Origin: an uncultured Desulfuromonas sp.
GTDB lineage: Bacteria; Desulfobacterota; Desulfuromonadia; Desulfuromonadales; Desulfuromonadaceae
Assembly (NCBI RefSeq): GCF_963678835.1
Contig: NZ_OY787469.1
Location: forward strand, 682,001 to 746,000
DNA length: 64,000 nt
Direction: 5' to 3'
Of this stretch, positions 23,911 through 32,572 are shown piece by piece. The notes below the pieces were generated by a model, which made no database searches, had not been told where the DNA came from, and worked only from the letters and a program-made list of their open reading frames with translations. The translations under genes and the position numbers were made by a program. The first letter of the stretch is position 1; every line of letters begins with the position of its first letter.

Positions 23911-24374
23911 TGTGTCAAAACGACGCAAGCCAGGGCACAGGAGGGCTGAGAGACTTTCACCTGTACCGCCAACGATTGAATCTCTTTTACGGTGTCGCCA
24001 CGCTGCTCCACGGCGCTCTGCGCCTGACTGCGAGCCATGGCTTCTATATCTTCTTTATGGCCGGTGGCCGCAACGGGAATCACCGGTGCACCATGGTGCG
24101 GATTTTCCGGGTAGGCAACCGCAATGGCCGCACTGATCACTTCCCCGACAGTGGCAGATTCAATCTGGGCCATAAACAGGCGTTGTTCTGCCTTTGTTGT
24201 GCACTGTCCAGGTGTCTGCAGCGCGCTGCCGGGCGGAAGAAACCCTCTGGCTTCTAGAAGTATGCGATCGGCTAATCCGGCTTCGGCCAATGCCTGATAA
24301 TGGGCAGAAACAGGCGATTCGCCTTGCCCGCATGCACAGGTGAAGTAATGTTGTGGCATCGTGTTATTTGCCAT
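23907..24374 (-). CDS. Pyruvoyl-dependent arginine decarboxylase homologue, probable pseudoenzyme
   Basis: 155 residues with the fold pattern of archaeal/bacterial PvlArgDC (FLPPGS, GEVISAAIAVAYPEN, AQSAVEQRGDTVKEIQSLAVQ, CALACVVL). AGGAGA precedes ATG 24374. The family self-cleaves between two serines in an SSI(I/M)PP motif to make its pyruvoyl group. Here the aligned residues are Arg43-Gly44 (EARGFLPPG). The Asn before it and the Glu in the later beta strand also look replaced (ILL; VIPVAATG). A catalytic role is therefore unlikely. An N-terminal CAC motif at residues 13-15 is unusual. It lies near speA and speE; MITE copy 2 supplies its stop codon. Confidence 0.7.
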   Translation of the reverse strand: MANNTMPQHYFTCACGQGESPVSAHYQALAEAGLADRILLEARGFLPPGSALQTPGQCTTKAEQRLFMAQIESATVGEVISAAIAVAYPENPHHGAPVIPVAATGHKEDIEAMARSQAQSAVEQRGDTVKEIQSLAVQVKVSQPSCALACVVLTH

Positions 24375-24612
24375 CGGTTCTCCTTTTTTACCGCAAAATG
24401 CCGTCAGGTAAACTCTACACTGTCTTCATGTCAACTTATGCCGTAAAATAGCGCAAATCACAACCTTTTATCTACTTAGGACACCGCGATGAGGTGCTTG
24501 CCACGCTTTGGTGGGTTGGCATTTTTTGCCGGACGTCAACAACAATGAAATGGGTAAGCTTTGTCATAGGAGTAAACCGGTTTTTGGTTACAGCAACGGA
24601 AAGGATGACTCG

Positions 24613-25419
24613 ATGGGTTTGACAGCACTGGGCTTTATTGGTGGCGGAAACATGGCTGAAGCGTTGATCAAGGGCTTGATTGCATCTGGTATGGACAGCA
24701 AAGCAATGCTTGTTGCCGAGCTGATGCCGGAGCGCCGCCAGTTTCTTGAACAGACGTATGGCATTGAAACCACAGCCGACAGCAGTCAGGTTGTGGCTGA
24801 GAAAAAAGTCATTCTTCTGGCGGTCAAACCACAGGCTCTGGATGCGGCACTGATGCCGCTGAGTGAAACGTTCAGCGACGATCATTGCATGATCTCAATT
24901 TTAGCCGGGGTTAAAACCTCACGTATTGAGGCGATTCTCGGTGATTCACCACGGGTTGTTCGCGTTATGCCCAATACCCCGGCGTTGATCGGTGCCGGGG
25001 CAGCGGCGCTTAGTGGTGGCCGCTATGCTCAGAATGATGATGTTGAACTGGCTCGGCAGTTGTTTGCCTCGGTCGGTGTTGTTGAGGTGGTGGCAGAAAA
25101 ATTGCTCGATGCTGTTACCGGGTTGTCCGGTTCCGGGCCGGCGTATGTTTACACCATTATCGAAGCTTTGGCTGATGGCGGCGTGCTGGAAGGGTTGCCG
25201 CGCTCTGTGGCATTGAGTCTGGCGGCCAAGACCGTTGCCGGGGCCGCGCAAATGGTGCTGGATACCGGCGAACATCCGGCGGTGTTGCGTGATCGGGTGT
25301 GCAGTCCGGGTGGGACGACCATTGCAGCTGTGGATACGCTGGAGAAGGGGAAATTGCGCGCAACCTTGATGGATGCTGTCTCTCGGGCCAGCGAGCGGTC
25401 GCGGGAGTTGGCGGATTAG
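24613..25419 (+). CDS. proC: Pyrroline-5-carboxylate reductase ProC
   Basis: NAD(P)H-dependent enzyme for the last step of proline synthesis. 268 residues from ATG 24613, with AAGGA about seven bases upstream. The frame is open to 24508, but MGLTALGFIGGGNMAEALIKG from 24613 is the standard N-terminal Rossmann start. The C-terminal dimer domain has LSGSGPAYVYTIIEALADGG and DRVCSPGGTTIAAVDTLEKG. It diverges from the PvlArgDC-like gene; the 238 bases between them must hold both promoters, though none stands out. Confidence 0.95.
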   Translation: MGLTALGFIGGGNMAEALIKGLIASGMDSKAMLVAELMPERRQFLEQTYGIETTADSSQVVAEKKVILLAVKPQALDAALMPLSETFSDDHCMISILAGVKTSRIEAILGDSPRVVRVMPNTPALIGAGAAALSGGRYAQNDDVELARQLFASVGVVEVVAEKLLDAVTGLSGSGPAYVYTIIEALADGGVLEGLPRSVALSLAAKTVAGAAQMVLDTGEHPAVLRDRVCSPGGTTIAAVDTLEKGKLRATLMDAVSRASERSRELAD

Positions 25420-25440
25420 GTTCATTGTCTGTGCCGTTTT

Positions 25441-25859
25441 CTATCTCTTTCGTGGCACCAGTTAAACGGGTGGGCAGTGCCCACCCGTGCCTGGGTTTGT
25501 TATTGAACAGCCAAGTCCTCCCGTTCAGCAGCACCGAACGCAATGAACGCCAGCCCGCGTCATGAGGGTACCACCCTTGCGAACGGATGAAATTTGCCAG
25601 CGTGATCTGTTTCGAAGGGCGAACCACTGAAGATCAAAGTCAAGGTCGCCGGGACTCGCCCCGGCAGGCGACACCCTTTTGACTGGCCGCTCAAAAGGAT
25701 GCAAAAACCGGCTTGAACACCTCCTGACCCTCAAGATTAACCGACAATGCGTCTGTTTCCGTTATGCGTCACAGATCCGGCTCGCCGCCCTTTAGGTCGG
25801 CGAATCGTGCAACGCATCATCTTTGGCGTAAAACGTTGATAACAACCTTAAGTCGCGCT
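25441..25859. repeat. Structured repeat array, unit 1
   Basis: First unit (about 419 bp) of five tandem diverged units. It begins with CTATCTCTTTCGTGGCACCA and a perfect 21-base palindrome at 25467-25487 (CGGGTGGGCA-g-TGCCCACCCG). Downstream hairpins include GCCGGG/CCCGGC, CTTTTGA/TCAAAAG and TCGCCG/CGGCGA. Compared with units 2-4 it lacks about 165 bases carrying the ACTTTTG hairpin. No supported coding sequence. Confidence 0.8.
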
Positions 25860-26382
25860 CTATCACTGGTGTGGTACCGATCAAATGGGCGGGACGGTGC
25901 CCGCCCTGCAGTCGTGTGTTATTAAGCAGCCCAGCCCTCCCGTTCAGCAGCACCGAACGCAATGAACGACAGCGCAATGGTTGTCGGCAACCTGTTTGAG
26001 CGTCAGCGAGTTTTGCCGACATTGCGATGTAAGAGAATGGAGAGAGGGAACCCGATAGGGTGCAATGACGGGAGTCGATTTTGCGGTACTTTTGTCGACG
26101 CAAAAGTGCCCCGACGTGCGGGCGCGGAAGCCCGCGTCACGTGGGTACCATCATTGTGAACGGATGAAGTTCGCCGGGTCTCGTCCCGGCAGCCGACATC
26201 CTTTTGACTGGCCGCTCAAAAGGATGCAAAAACCAGCTGAACACCTCCTGGCCCTCAGATCAACCGACAATGCGTCTGTTTCCGTGATGCTTCACGGATT
26301 CGGCTCGCCGCCCTTTAGGTCGGCGAATCGTGCAATTCATCATCTTTGGCGTAAAGCGTTGATAACAATCTTCAATCGCGCT
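25860..26382. repeat. Structured repeat array, unit 2
   Basis: About 523 bp. The first hairpin is GGGCGGG/CCCGCCC at 25887-25906. A hairpin at 26085-26110 has arms GGTACTTTTG and CAAAAGTGCC. It lacks about 60 bases around the GAACCACTGAAG segment seen in units 1, 3 and 4. The two hairpins differ from other units by paired changes. Confidence 0.8.
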
Positions 26383-26964
26383 CTATCTCTGGTGTGGTAC
26401 CGATCAAGCGGGCGGGACGGTGCCCGCCCTGCAGTCGTGTGTTATTAAGCAGCCAAGCCCTCCCGTTCAGCAGCGCCGAACGAAGAGAACGGTCATCGCG
26501 ATGGTCGTCGGCAACCTGTTTGAGCTGTAGCGAGTTTTGCCGACATCGCGGTGTAAGTGAACGCAGAGAGGGAACCCGTAAGGGCGCAATGACGGGAGTC
26601 GATTTTGCGCCACTTTTGTCGACGCAAAAGTGGCCCGACGTGCGGGCGCGGAAGCCCGCGTCATGTGGGTACCACCATGGCGAACGGATGAAGTTCGCCG
26701 GTGCGATTCGTTTCGGATTACGAACCACTGAAGGTCAAGGTCAAAGTCAAGACCGCCGGGTTTCGTCCCGGCAGCCGACATCCTTTTGATTGGCCGCTCA
26801 AAAGGATGCAAAAACCAGCTGAACACCTCCTGGCCCTCAGATCAACCGACAATGCGTCTGTTTCCGTTATGTTTCACAGATTCGGCTCGCCGCCCTTTAG
26901 GTCGGCGAATTGTGCAACGCATCATCTTTGGCGTAAAACGTTGATAACAACCTTAAGTCGCACT
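26383..26964. repeat. Structured repeat array, unit 3
   Basis: About 582 bp, the most complete unit without an insertion. It carries hairpins GGGCGGG/CCCGCCC, GCCACTTTTG/CAAAAGTGGC (26609-26634), GCGGGC/GCCCGC, GCCGGG/CCCGGC, CATCCTTTTGA/TCAAAAGGATG and TCGCCG/CGGCGA in that order. The CATCCTTTTGA arm reads in this unit with an 8-base loop. Confidence 0.8.
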
Positions 26965-27711
26965 CTATCTCTGGTGTGGCACCAATCAAACGGGCGGGAC
27001 GGTGCCCGCCCTGCAGTCGTGTGTTATTAAGCAGCCCAGCCCTCCCGTTCAGCAGCACCGAACGCAATGAACGTCATCGCGATGGTTGTCGGCAACTTGT
27101 TTGAGGACTGATGCAGACTGGGCGAGTTTTGCCGGCATCGCGGTGTTAGTGAACGCAGAGAGGGAACCCGTAAGGGTGCAATGGGGTTGTTATTGATCAG
27201 ATGAACGAGAGGTGTTGCGTGAGATTTTTTGCGTCAGCAAGGCAGAGGGAGGAGCTATAGTCGTTCTATGGCGACGACCGATAACGCCGCTGACGTGAAA
27301 AAGATCCGCAACAACTCCGTGAAAGCTGATTGATGACAACCCCTTGGGAGTCGATTTTGCGCCACTTTTGTCGACGCAAAAGTGGCCCGACGTGCGGGCG
27401 CGGAAGCCCGCGTCATGTGGGTACCACCTTCGCGAACGGATGATGTTCGCCAGAGCGGTCAGTTCCGAGTGACGAACCACTGAAGAGCAAAGTCAAGGTC
27501 GCCGGGTCTCGTCCCGGCAGCCGACATCCTTCTGACTGGCCGCTCAAAAGGATGCAAAAACCGGCTTGAACACTTCCTGACTCTCAGATTAACCGACAAT
27601 GCGTCTGTTTCCGTAATGCGTCACAGATTCGGCTCGCCGCCCTTTAGGTCGGCGAATCGTGCAACGCATCAGCTTTGGCGTAAAACGTTGATAACACTCT
27701 TAAGTCGCGCT
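26965..27711. repeat. Structured repeat array, unit 4 (carries an insertion)
   Basis: About 747 bp. Removing the 161 bp inserted element at 27183-27343 leaves 586 bp, matching unit 3. The same hairpin order is kept. No coding sequence is supported. Confidence 0.8.
27183..27343. mobile_element. Second MITE-like palindromic element, inserted in repeat unit 4
   Basis: 161 bp segment absent from the other units. Its ends are imperfect 18 bp inverted repeats (GGGGTTGTTATTGATCAG against CTGATTGATGACAACCCC, 15 of 18 positions pair). Inner parts also pair loosely (GCGTCAGC with GCTGACG). It has no gene. Flanks rejoin to restore the unit 3 sequence almost exactly. Confidence 0.7.
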
Positions 27712-27890
27712 CTATCTCTGGTGTGGCACCGATCAAACGGGCGGGACGGTGCCCGCCCTGCAGTCGTGTGTTATTGAGCAGCCCAGCCCTCCCGTTCAGC
27801 AGCACCGAACGCAATGAACGTCAGCGCAATGGTTGTCGGCAACCTGTTTGAGGGCTGATGCCGACGGGGCGAGTTTTGCCGATATCGCAG
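27712..27890. repeat. Structured repeat array, unit 5 (truncated)
   Basis: Only the first ~180 bases of a unit, up to the GCCGATATCGCAG segment, after which similarity ends. The remaining bases to 27996 hold no gene that I can see. Confidence 0.75.
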
Positions 27891-27996
27891 TTTACGTTAC
27901 TTGGTGCCAGGTCATGTGACCGGAGAAGGTTCCCCATGCAATTTGCTGGGTTATGTGGTTCAGGGGAGCTAGAAAGGACTGTGCTGACACAATCTG

Positions 27997-29547
27997 TTAG
28001 ACTTCTTCCTCTTCATCCAGAGGAGCCTCTTCCTGTTCCGGCTCTTCAATGACCATGTCATCTGCATGAACCGTGAGAGGGCTGTATTCGCCGAAGTAGA
28101 GGCGGCTGTTGAGCGTGTCAGCAACAATGGATAACGGGCCGTATTGTTCAAAACGAACCTCTTCGGTGACAGTGTCCAACGAGATTACTACTTTTTCCCG
28201 TACACGCCGATGCACATTGATTTTGGCATTACCGTCATGGTCTTCATAGACGAATCCGTTGAGTTCCTTTTTTACCTCCACCTGCATTTTTTTCACCAGA
28301 TCAAGGCGATCAAGAAGGATGGTTAGGCGTTTTTTTGTGGCGGAGTCATCGCTTTTATCTTTGGCAGCCTTTTTTTTCAGCGGGCCAAGACAGTGATTGA
28401 TGAATTCGTTCTGGATGGTGAGACTCTTTTGCTTAGCTTTGAGCATTTGCAGGCGGTCGGTTTCAGGGAAATAGACCCCGGAGGTCAGCCGGGTGGTAAC
28501 TCCGGCTGTTGCGCCGATATCCTTGGCTTCAATGCCATTGAGGGCCAGACATCTACCTCCGCTGATCACGCCGTTTTTGATCAGAATGGCTCCGGCTGAT
28601 TTGATTACGCAGTTGCGGATCTCGTTGGCGATGACCACATCGCCCATACATTCCACCGTGACACCGTTGAGATAGTTGGCTTTGAGTGTGCCACCACAGC
28701 GGATCAACCCTTCGTCCCGCCCCGACATGCTGCCGATCGAGACATCGCCATCAGTAATCAGGTAGGAGTTGCCGACCGCTCCGCCAATCTCAATGCCTTT
28801 GATGGAGCGAATATCGAAACTGTCGAGTACATCGCCACGCACACGGGTGTAGCCGGGGAAATTGATGTTACCCACTTCCAGGTCAACATCACCGTGAATG
28901 ATGTAATCTTCCGAGACAGACAGCGTGTTTTCCGAATAATCGACCCGGCCGCATAATTCGGCGATAAAACGCTGACCGCCGTCTTCCACGCGGACTCCGT
29001 CACCGAGTCTGACGTCGAGCTCCTTGCCTTGAATCGGGGCGATGACTTTGCCGGTAACCGTGGATGAGCCTCTGCCGTATTCGGCTGGGTGAAAAATTGC
29101 GATTTCTTGGTCGGGTTCGACGCTGGTGAACAGGTTAAGGGTGTAAAGGTCGAGTTTGCCCTCGGCATTTTCTTCGAGTTGGATGTTTTGATCTGCACCG
29201 GTCCGGATCAGTACTTCCAGCCAGGCATCAGCACCAGGCTCGGGTGGTTCTGTGGAGGCAACGACCACATGGCGTTGCTCTTTTCCTTTGGAGGCAAAAT
29301 TGCATACTGCCTCGACAGCAGACAGGTCGACGCCGTCTTCAATGCCAGCCTGGGATAGCGCACTGAGTAGTTGTTGGGAGGGGATTTCAACGTCCTTTTT
29401 GGCGACAGGGATCAGACTGACCATGGCCGACATTTCATCATTGGCGACAATAATCTGCAGACTGAATTCCTCGGTATGTTCTTCGTGAACAACATTGCCG
29501 GGAGCTTCGCCAAACGGGCTGGTTTCATTTTCGGTGGTTTCAGACAT
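27997..29547 (-). CDS. fapA: FapA-family protein (DUF342, flagellar assembly protein A-like)
   Basis: 516-residue cytoplasmic protein. It has an N-terminal wing (about 25-180), then a right-handed beta-helix of repeated turns (about 180-350; IIHGDVDLEVGNINFPGYTR, ITDGDVSIGSMSG, VECMGDVVIANEIRN). A coiled coil follows (about 360-430; QMLKAKQKSLTIQNEFINH, RLTILLDRLDLVKKMQVEVKK), with a beta tail and an acidic C-terminus. FapA-like proteins are linked to flagellar assembly and MinD/FlhG partners in Vibrio, but the molecular role is poorly known. Its neighbour upstream is a c-di-GMP enzyme gene. Confidence 0.85.
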   Translation of the reverse strand: MSETTENETSPFGEAPGNVVHEEHTEEFSLQIIVANDEMSAMVSLIPVAKKDVEIPSQQLLSALSQAGIEDGVDLSAVEAVCNFASKGKEQRHVVVASTEPPEPGADAWLEVLIRTGADQNIQLEENAEGKLDLYTLNLFTSVEPDQEIAIFHPAEYGRGSSTVTGKVIAPIQGKELDVRLGDGVRVEDGGQRFIAELCGRVDYSENTLSVSEDYIIHGDVDLEVGNINFPGYTRVRGDVLDSFDIRSIKGIEIGGAVGNSYLITDGDVSIGSMSGRDEGLIRCGGTLKANYLNGVTVECMGDVVIANEIRNCVIKSAGAILIKNGVISGGRCLALNGIEAKDIGATAGVTTRLTSGVYFPETDRLQMLKAKQKSLTIQNEFINHCLGPLKKKAAKDKSDDSATKKRLTILLDRLDLVKKMQVEVKKELNGFVYEDHDGNAKINVHRRVREKVVISLDTVTEEVRFEQYGPLSIVADTLNSRLYFGEYSPLTVHADDMVIEEPEQEEAPLDEEEEV

Positions 29548-29628
29548 CCTGTCTCATCCGCAGCTGGGCAATAACCTATGCTTATCTACTCTTGTCGGTC
29601 TGCGTTTCCCGAGAGTTTAGCAACAATG

Positions 29629-32388
29629 TTAAGAATTTGGCAGAATTGTTGGTTTTTTCAACATTTCGCTGAAGGCGTTGTCATGAATCGGCCGGCTAAA
29701 ATAGTAGCCCTGGGCTTGGGGGCAGCCGAGCTGCAGCAGCAGTTGACGTTGTTCGTCGGTCTCAACGCCCTCGGCGATAATGGATAAATCGAGTGTGCGT
29801 CCCAGAGTGATAATGGTGCGGGCGATGCCACAGTTATCGAGCGACATGCTGTTGACAAAAGAACGGTCGATTTTCAATTTATCGATGGGAAAACGGTTTA
29901 AATGGCTCAGAGATGAATAGCCCGTACCGAAGTCGTCGATGGCCAGAGTGATTCCCAGTTTGGTCAGACGATTCATCAGGTCGATGGCGACATCAACATC
30001 CTCCATTAGCAGGCTTTCCGTCAGCTCCATCTCTAGATGCCTAGCCGCTAATCCGGTTTTGTTAAGAATTTGCTCGATATCGTCAACCAGATTCTCATTG
30101 CGGAACTGGCGCGCCGACAGATTGACGGCGATTTTTAATTCCGGATGATTTTTCTGCCATGCCACGGTTTGCTGACAAGCCTGCTCCAATGCCCAGGCAC
30201 CAATCTCTTCAATGACGCCGGTTTCTTCAGCCAGTGGAATGAAGTCGCTGGGGGAGATCAGGCCGTGTTCGGGGTGCATCCAGCGCAGCAGGGCCTCGCT
30301 GCCGACAATCCGACCGCTGTCCATCTCAACCTGGGGTTGGTAGTAGACCACCATCTCCTGGCGCTGCAGAGCTTTGCGCAGATTGTTTTCCAGTTGCAGA
30401 CGGCGCCCGGCATGGGCGTTCATATCCGGGGTATAAAACTGAAAATTATTGCGTCCTTTTTCTTTAGCCCGATACATGGCGGTATCGGCAAAGCGGATCA
30501 GTTGGTCAACCTCAATGCTGTCTTCCGGGGCGACACTGATGCCAATGCTGGTGGTCAGGCACATTTCTTCACCGTCAATGATCACCGGCTGAGAAACCAG
30601 CTCAGAAAGTTTTTGAGCCAGCGACACGACATCGGACAGCTCACGGATATCTTCGAGCAGCACCAGAAATTCGTCGCCGCTGAAACGTGCTACGGTGTCT
30701 GTATCGCGCAGCGCTTCCTGCATGCGTAGCGCCAGCGTGGTGAGGATCCGGTCGCCGACGGCATGCCCCAATGTGTCGTTGATGTTTTTAAAGCGATCCA
30801 AGTCCAGCAACAATAGGACAGCCTGAGTCTTGTGTCGACGGGCTTTGGCGATGGCCAGTTTGAGACGGTCATTGATCAGCAAGCGGTTGGGCAGCCCGGT
30901 TAAAGGATCGTGATAAGCCTGATGAATCAGCTGGTCTTCCGCAGCTTTGCGCTCAGAAATGTCGCGGATAATCGCCTGAATCAGGTGGCCGCGGTCAAGC
31001 TCAATCCATCGAGCATTGATCTCGACGGGAAATGTGCTGCCGTCGTGACGAAATTGCATGGTCTCGAAACGGACACCTTGCTCGGCTTTGAGCTGTTCCC
31101 AGAACAGATCACACTCCTGTTGGCTTAAATCACACAGATCCTTGAGTTTGAACGTTTTCAGTTCCCCTTCCGGATAACCGTAGGTGTCAAGAGCCCGTTC
31201 ATTGGCATCAATAATCTGTCCCTCCGCGTCCACCAGCAAAACGAGATCATTGGCAAAGCGGGTCAGGTTGTCAAAGCGCTGGCTGAGCATCTGGTGCTGA
31301 AGTTGCTGCTGATAGTAGCCGGCCTGGTAGAGTGCCTGTTGGCGACGCCACCACAACAGCATCATCAACCCCGCTGTCGCCAGAATCAAGGTTGCGGTGA
31401 CCGCCTCAATGGCGGCAATGCGGAACAGCGGTGCCATCACTTCGTTTTTGTCGATCTTTGCCACCAGATACCAGGGGCTGTCATCGACTTTTTTAACGGA
31501 AGCCAACACCGGAACCTGGCGGTAATCGTAGCCGAGGAACACGCCCTCTTTTTCAGCAAGAATGCGGCTTCCCGGGGATTCATACCCCTTGGGCGGCTTG
31601 GCACTGACCAACATTTCCGGTGAGACCATATGACGGCTTGGTGTCAAACGGAGAATCGAGTCGTCCACCTTTCGCACCAGAATCGATTCGGCGCTGGGGC
31701 TGGGAACCGGCCACGACGTCATCAACGGCACTAGAAACTGTTCGGGATTGACAATAAAAACCAGGGCGCCAACTACTTCTTGTGTGGGATTACCGTCGCG
31801 ATACAGTGGGGCGATGAGATTCATATGCACATGTGTGGTATGTACGTCGGCATGGCTGTGTCCATGATGATAACCTGTCGTGTTGCCATGAACATGGAAC
31901 AATTTGCTGAACATCACCTGATGGCGCTCCAGGGCCATGATCAGCGGTTTTGGGTCGATATGTGTTTCTAAATTGATGTTGTCGCCGACACTGAGAATCG
32001 GTTTCCCCAAGGCGTCGGTGAGGACGATGGCGTGGTCTTCACTGTCGCTTAACGCCGGGGTTAGTGACTGGATGATGTGATTGGCTCGATCCGGGGTGCG
32101 TTGGGTGCTGAATGATGCAATGCTGTTAAGCAGGTCACGGTTGGCGGTGAGCAGTCGGGCATGGATGATCCGTTCGTGGCGCCAGTGCCCCACTTGACGG
32201 GCTTTGAGATTGGTCAACATGGTCAGGTTGACTTGGGCGGCTTCCGAAATGGTTTTCTTTTGGTAATCGTAGAAAACGGCGGCAGACAAACAGACGAGAA
32301 TGGTCAGACAAAAGAACACCAGCAGCAGAACGAGTTTTCCACTGCTTTGTTGGTACGCCGTATCGTGATGGTTTGCGGGTGAGGCCAT
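29629..32388 (-). CDS. Membrane GGDEF-EAL protein with Cache-like sensor containing a His-rich loop
   Basis: 919 residues. A membrane segment is at about 17-40, a periplasmic dCache-like sensor at about 42-320, and a second membrane segment at about 325-346. PAS follows at about 370-480, then GGDEF (about 485-650) and EAL (about 665-910). The GGDEF signature is SGDEF (570-574), a variant that can be active. The EAL motif SEALLRW at 697-703 and DDFGTGYSSL are intact. Residues 165-188 hold nine histidines in 24 positions (HVHG...HHGHSHA...HTTHVH), which suggests metal binding. It probably tunes c-di-GMP in response to a periplasmic cue. Confidence 0.9.
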   Translation of the reverse strand: MASPANHHDTAYQQSSGKLVLLLVFFCLTILVCLSAAVFYDYQKKTISEAAQVNLTMLTNLKARQVGHWRHERIIHARLLTANRDLLNSIASFSTQRTPDRANHIIQSLTPALSDSEDHAIVLTDALGKPILSVGDNINLETHIDPKPLIMALERHQVMFSKLFHVHGNTTGYHHGHSHADVHTTHVHMNLIAPLYRDGNPTQEVVGALVFIVNPEQFLVPLMTSWPVPSPSAESILVRKVDDSILRLTPSRHMVSPEMLVSAKPPKGYESPGSRILAEKEGVFLGYDYRQVPVLASVKKVDDSPWYLVAKIDKNEVMAPLFRIAAIEAVTATLILATAGLMMLLWWRRQQALYQAGYYQQQLQHQMLSQRFDNLTRFANDLVLLVDAEGQIIDANERALDTYGYPEGELKTFKLKDLCDLSQQECDLFWEQLKAEQGVRFETMQFRHDGSTFPVEINARWIELDRGHLIQAIIRDISERKAAEDQLIHQAYHDPLTGLPNRLLINDRLKLAIAKARRHKTQAVLLLLDLDRFKNINDTLGHAVGDRILTTLALRMQEALRDTDTVARFSGDEFLVLLEDIRELSDVVSLAQKLSELVSQPVIIDGEEMCLTTSIGISVAPEDSIEVDQLIRFADTAMYRAKEKGRNNFQFYTPDMNAHAGRRLQLENNLRKALQRQEMVVYYQPQVEMDSGRIVGSEALLRWMHPEHGLISPSDFIPLAEETGVIEEIGAWALEQACQQTVAWQKNHPELKIAVNLSARQFRNENLVDDIEQILNKTGLAARHLEMELTESLLMEDVDVAIDLMNRLTKLGITLAIDDFGTGYSSLSHLNRFPIDKLKIDRSFVNSMSLDNCGIARTIITLGRTLDLSIIAEGVETDEQRQLLLQLGCPQAQGYYFSRPIHDNAFSEMLKKPTILPNS

Positions 32389-32499
32389 GAGCAGCTTTCA
32401 TAAAATAGGTTTGTGCAAAAAGCCGTTCTGGCTTCGCTGCCACCCTGTCGAACCATTCTCGTTGCCCATCTCTGGACCCCATAAGTCCTTTGCAAGAGA

Positions 32500-32528
32500 C
32501 TCATAAATTAAAAAATAATATTTATCAA
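32500..32528 (-). promoter_or_regulatory. Candidate sigma70-type promoter for the GGDEF-EAL gene
   Basis: On the minus strand TTGATA (-35; 32528-32523) and TATGAG (-10; 32505-32500) are separated by 17 bases of AT-rich DNA. Transcription would start about 105 bases before the ATG. Confidence 0.45.
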
Positions 32529-32529
32529 C

Positions 32530-32548
32530 AGGTAGGATAATCCTACCT
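32530..32548. promoter_or_regulatory. Perfect dyad next to the -35 box, operator-like
   Basis: AGGTAGGAT-A-ATCCTACCT, a 19-base palindrome, abuts the upstream edge of the candidate -35. That is a position expected for an activator site. It also lies 24 bases beyond the upstream gene's stop and could instead be a weak terminator hairpin. Confidence 0.45.
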
Positions 32549-32572
32549 AGAAAAGGGCGATAATTCAAGTAA

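Noticed and set aside
26065-27030. Several 100-130 residue open frames inside the repeat array
   Set aside because: The same peptides recur from repeat units with hairpins and indels. None has a ribosome site or family match, so they are treated as non-coding.
25441-27890. CRISPR array
   Set aside because: Units are 420-750 bp with internal hairpins and no short direct repeats separated by uniform spacers.
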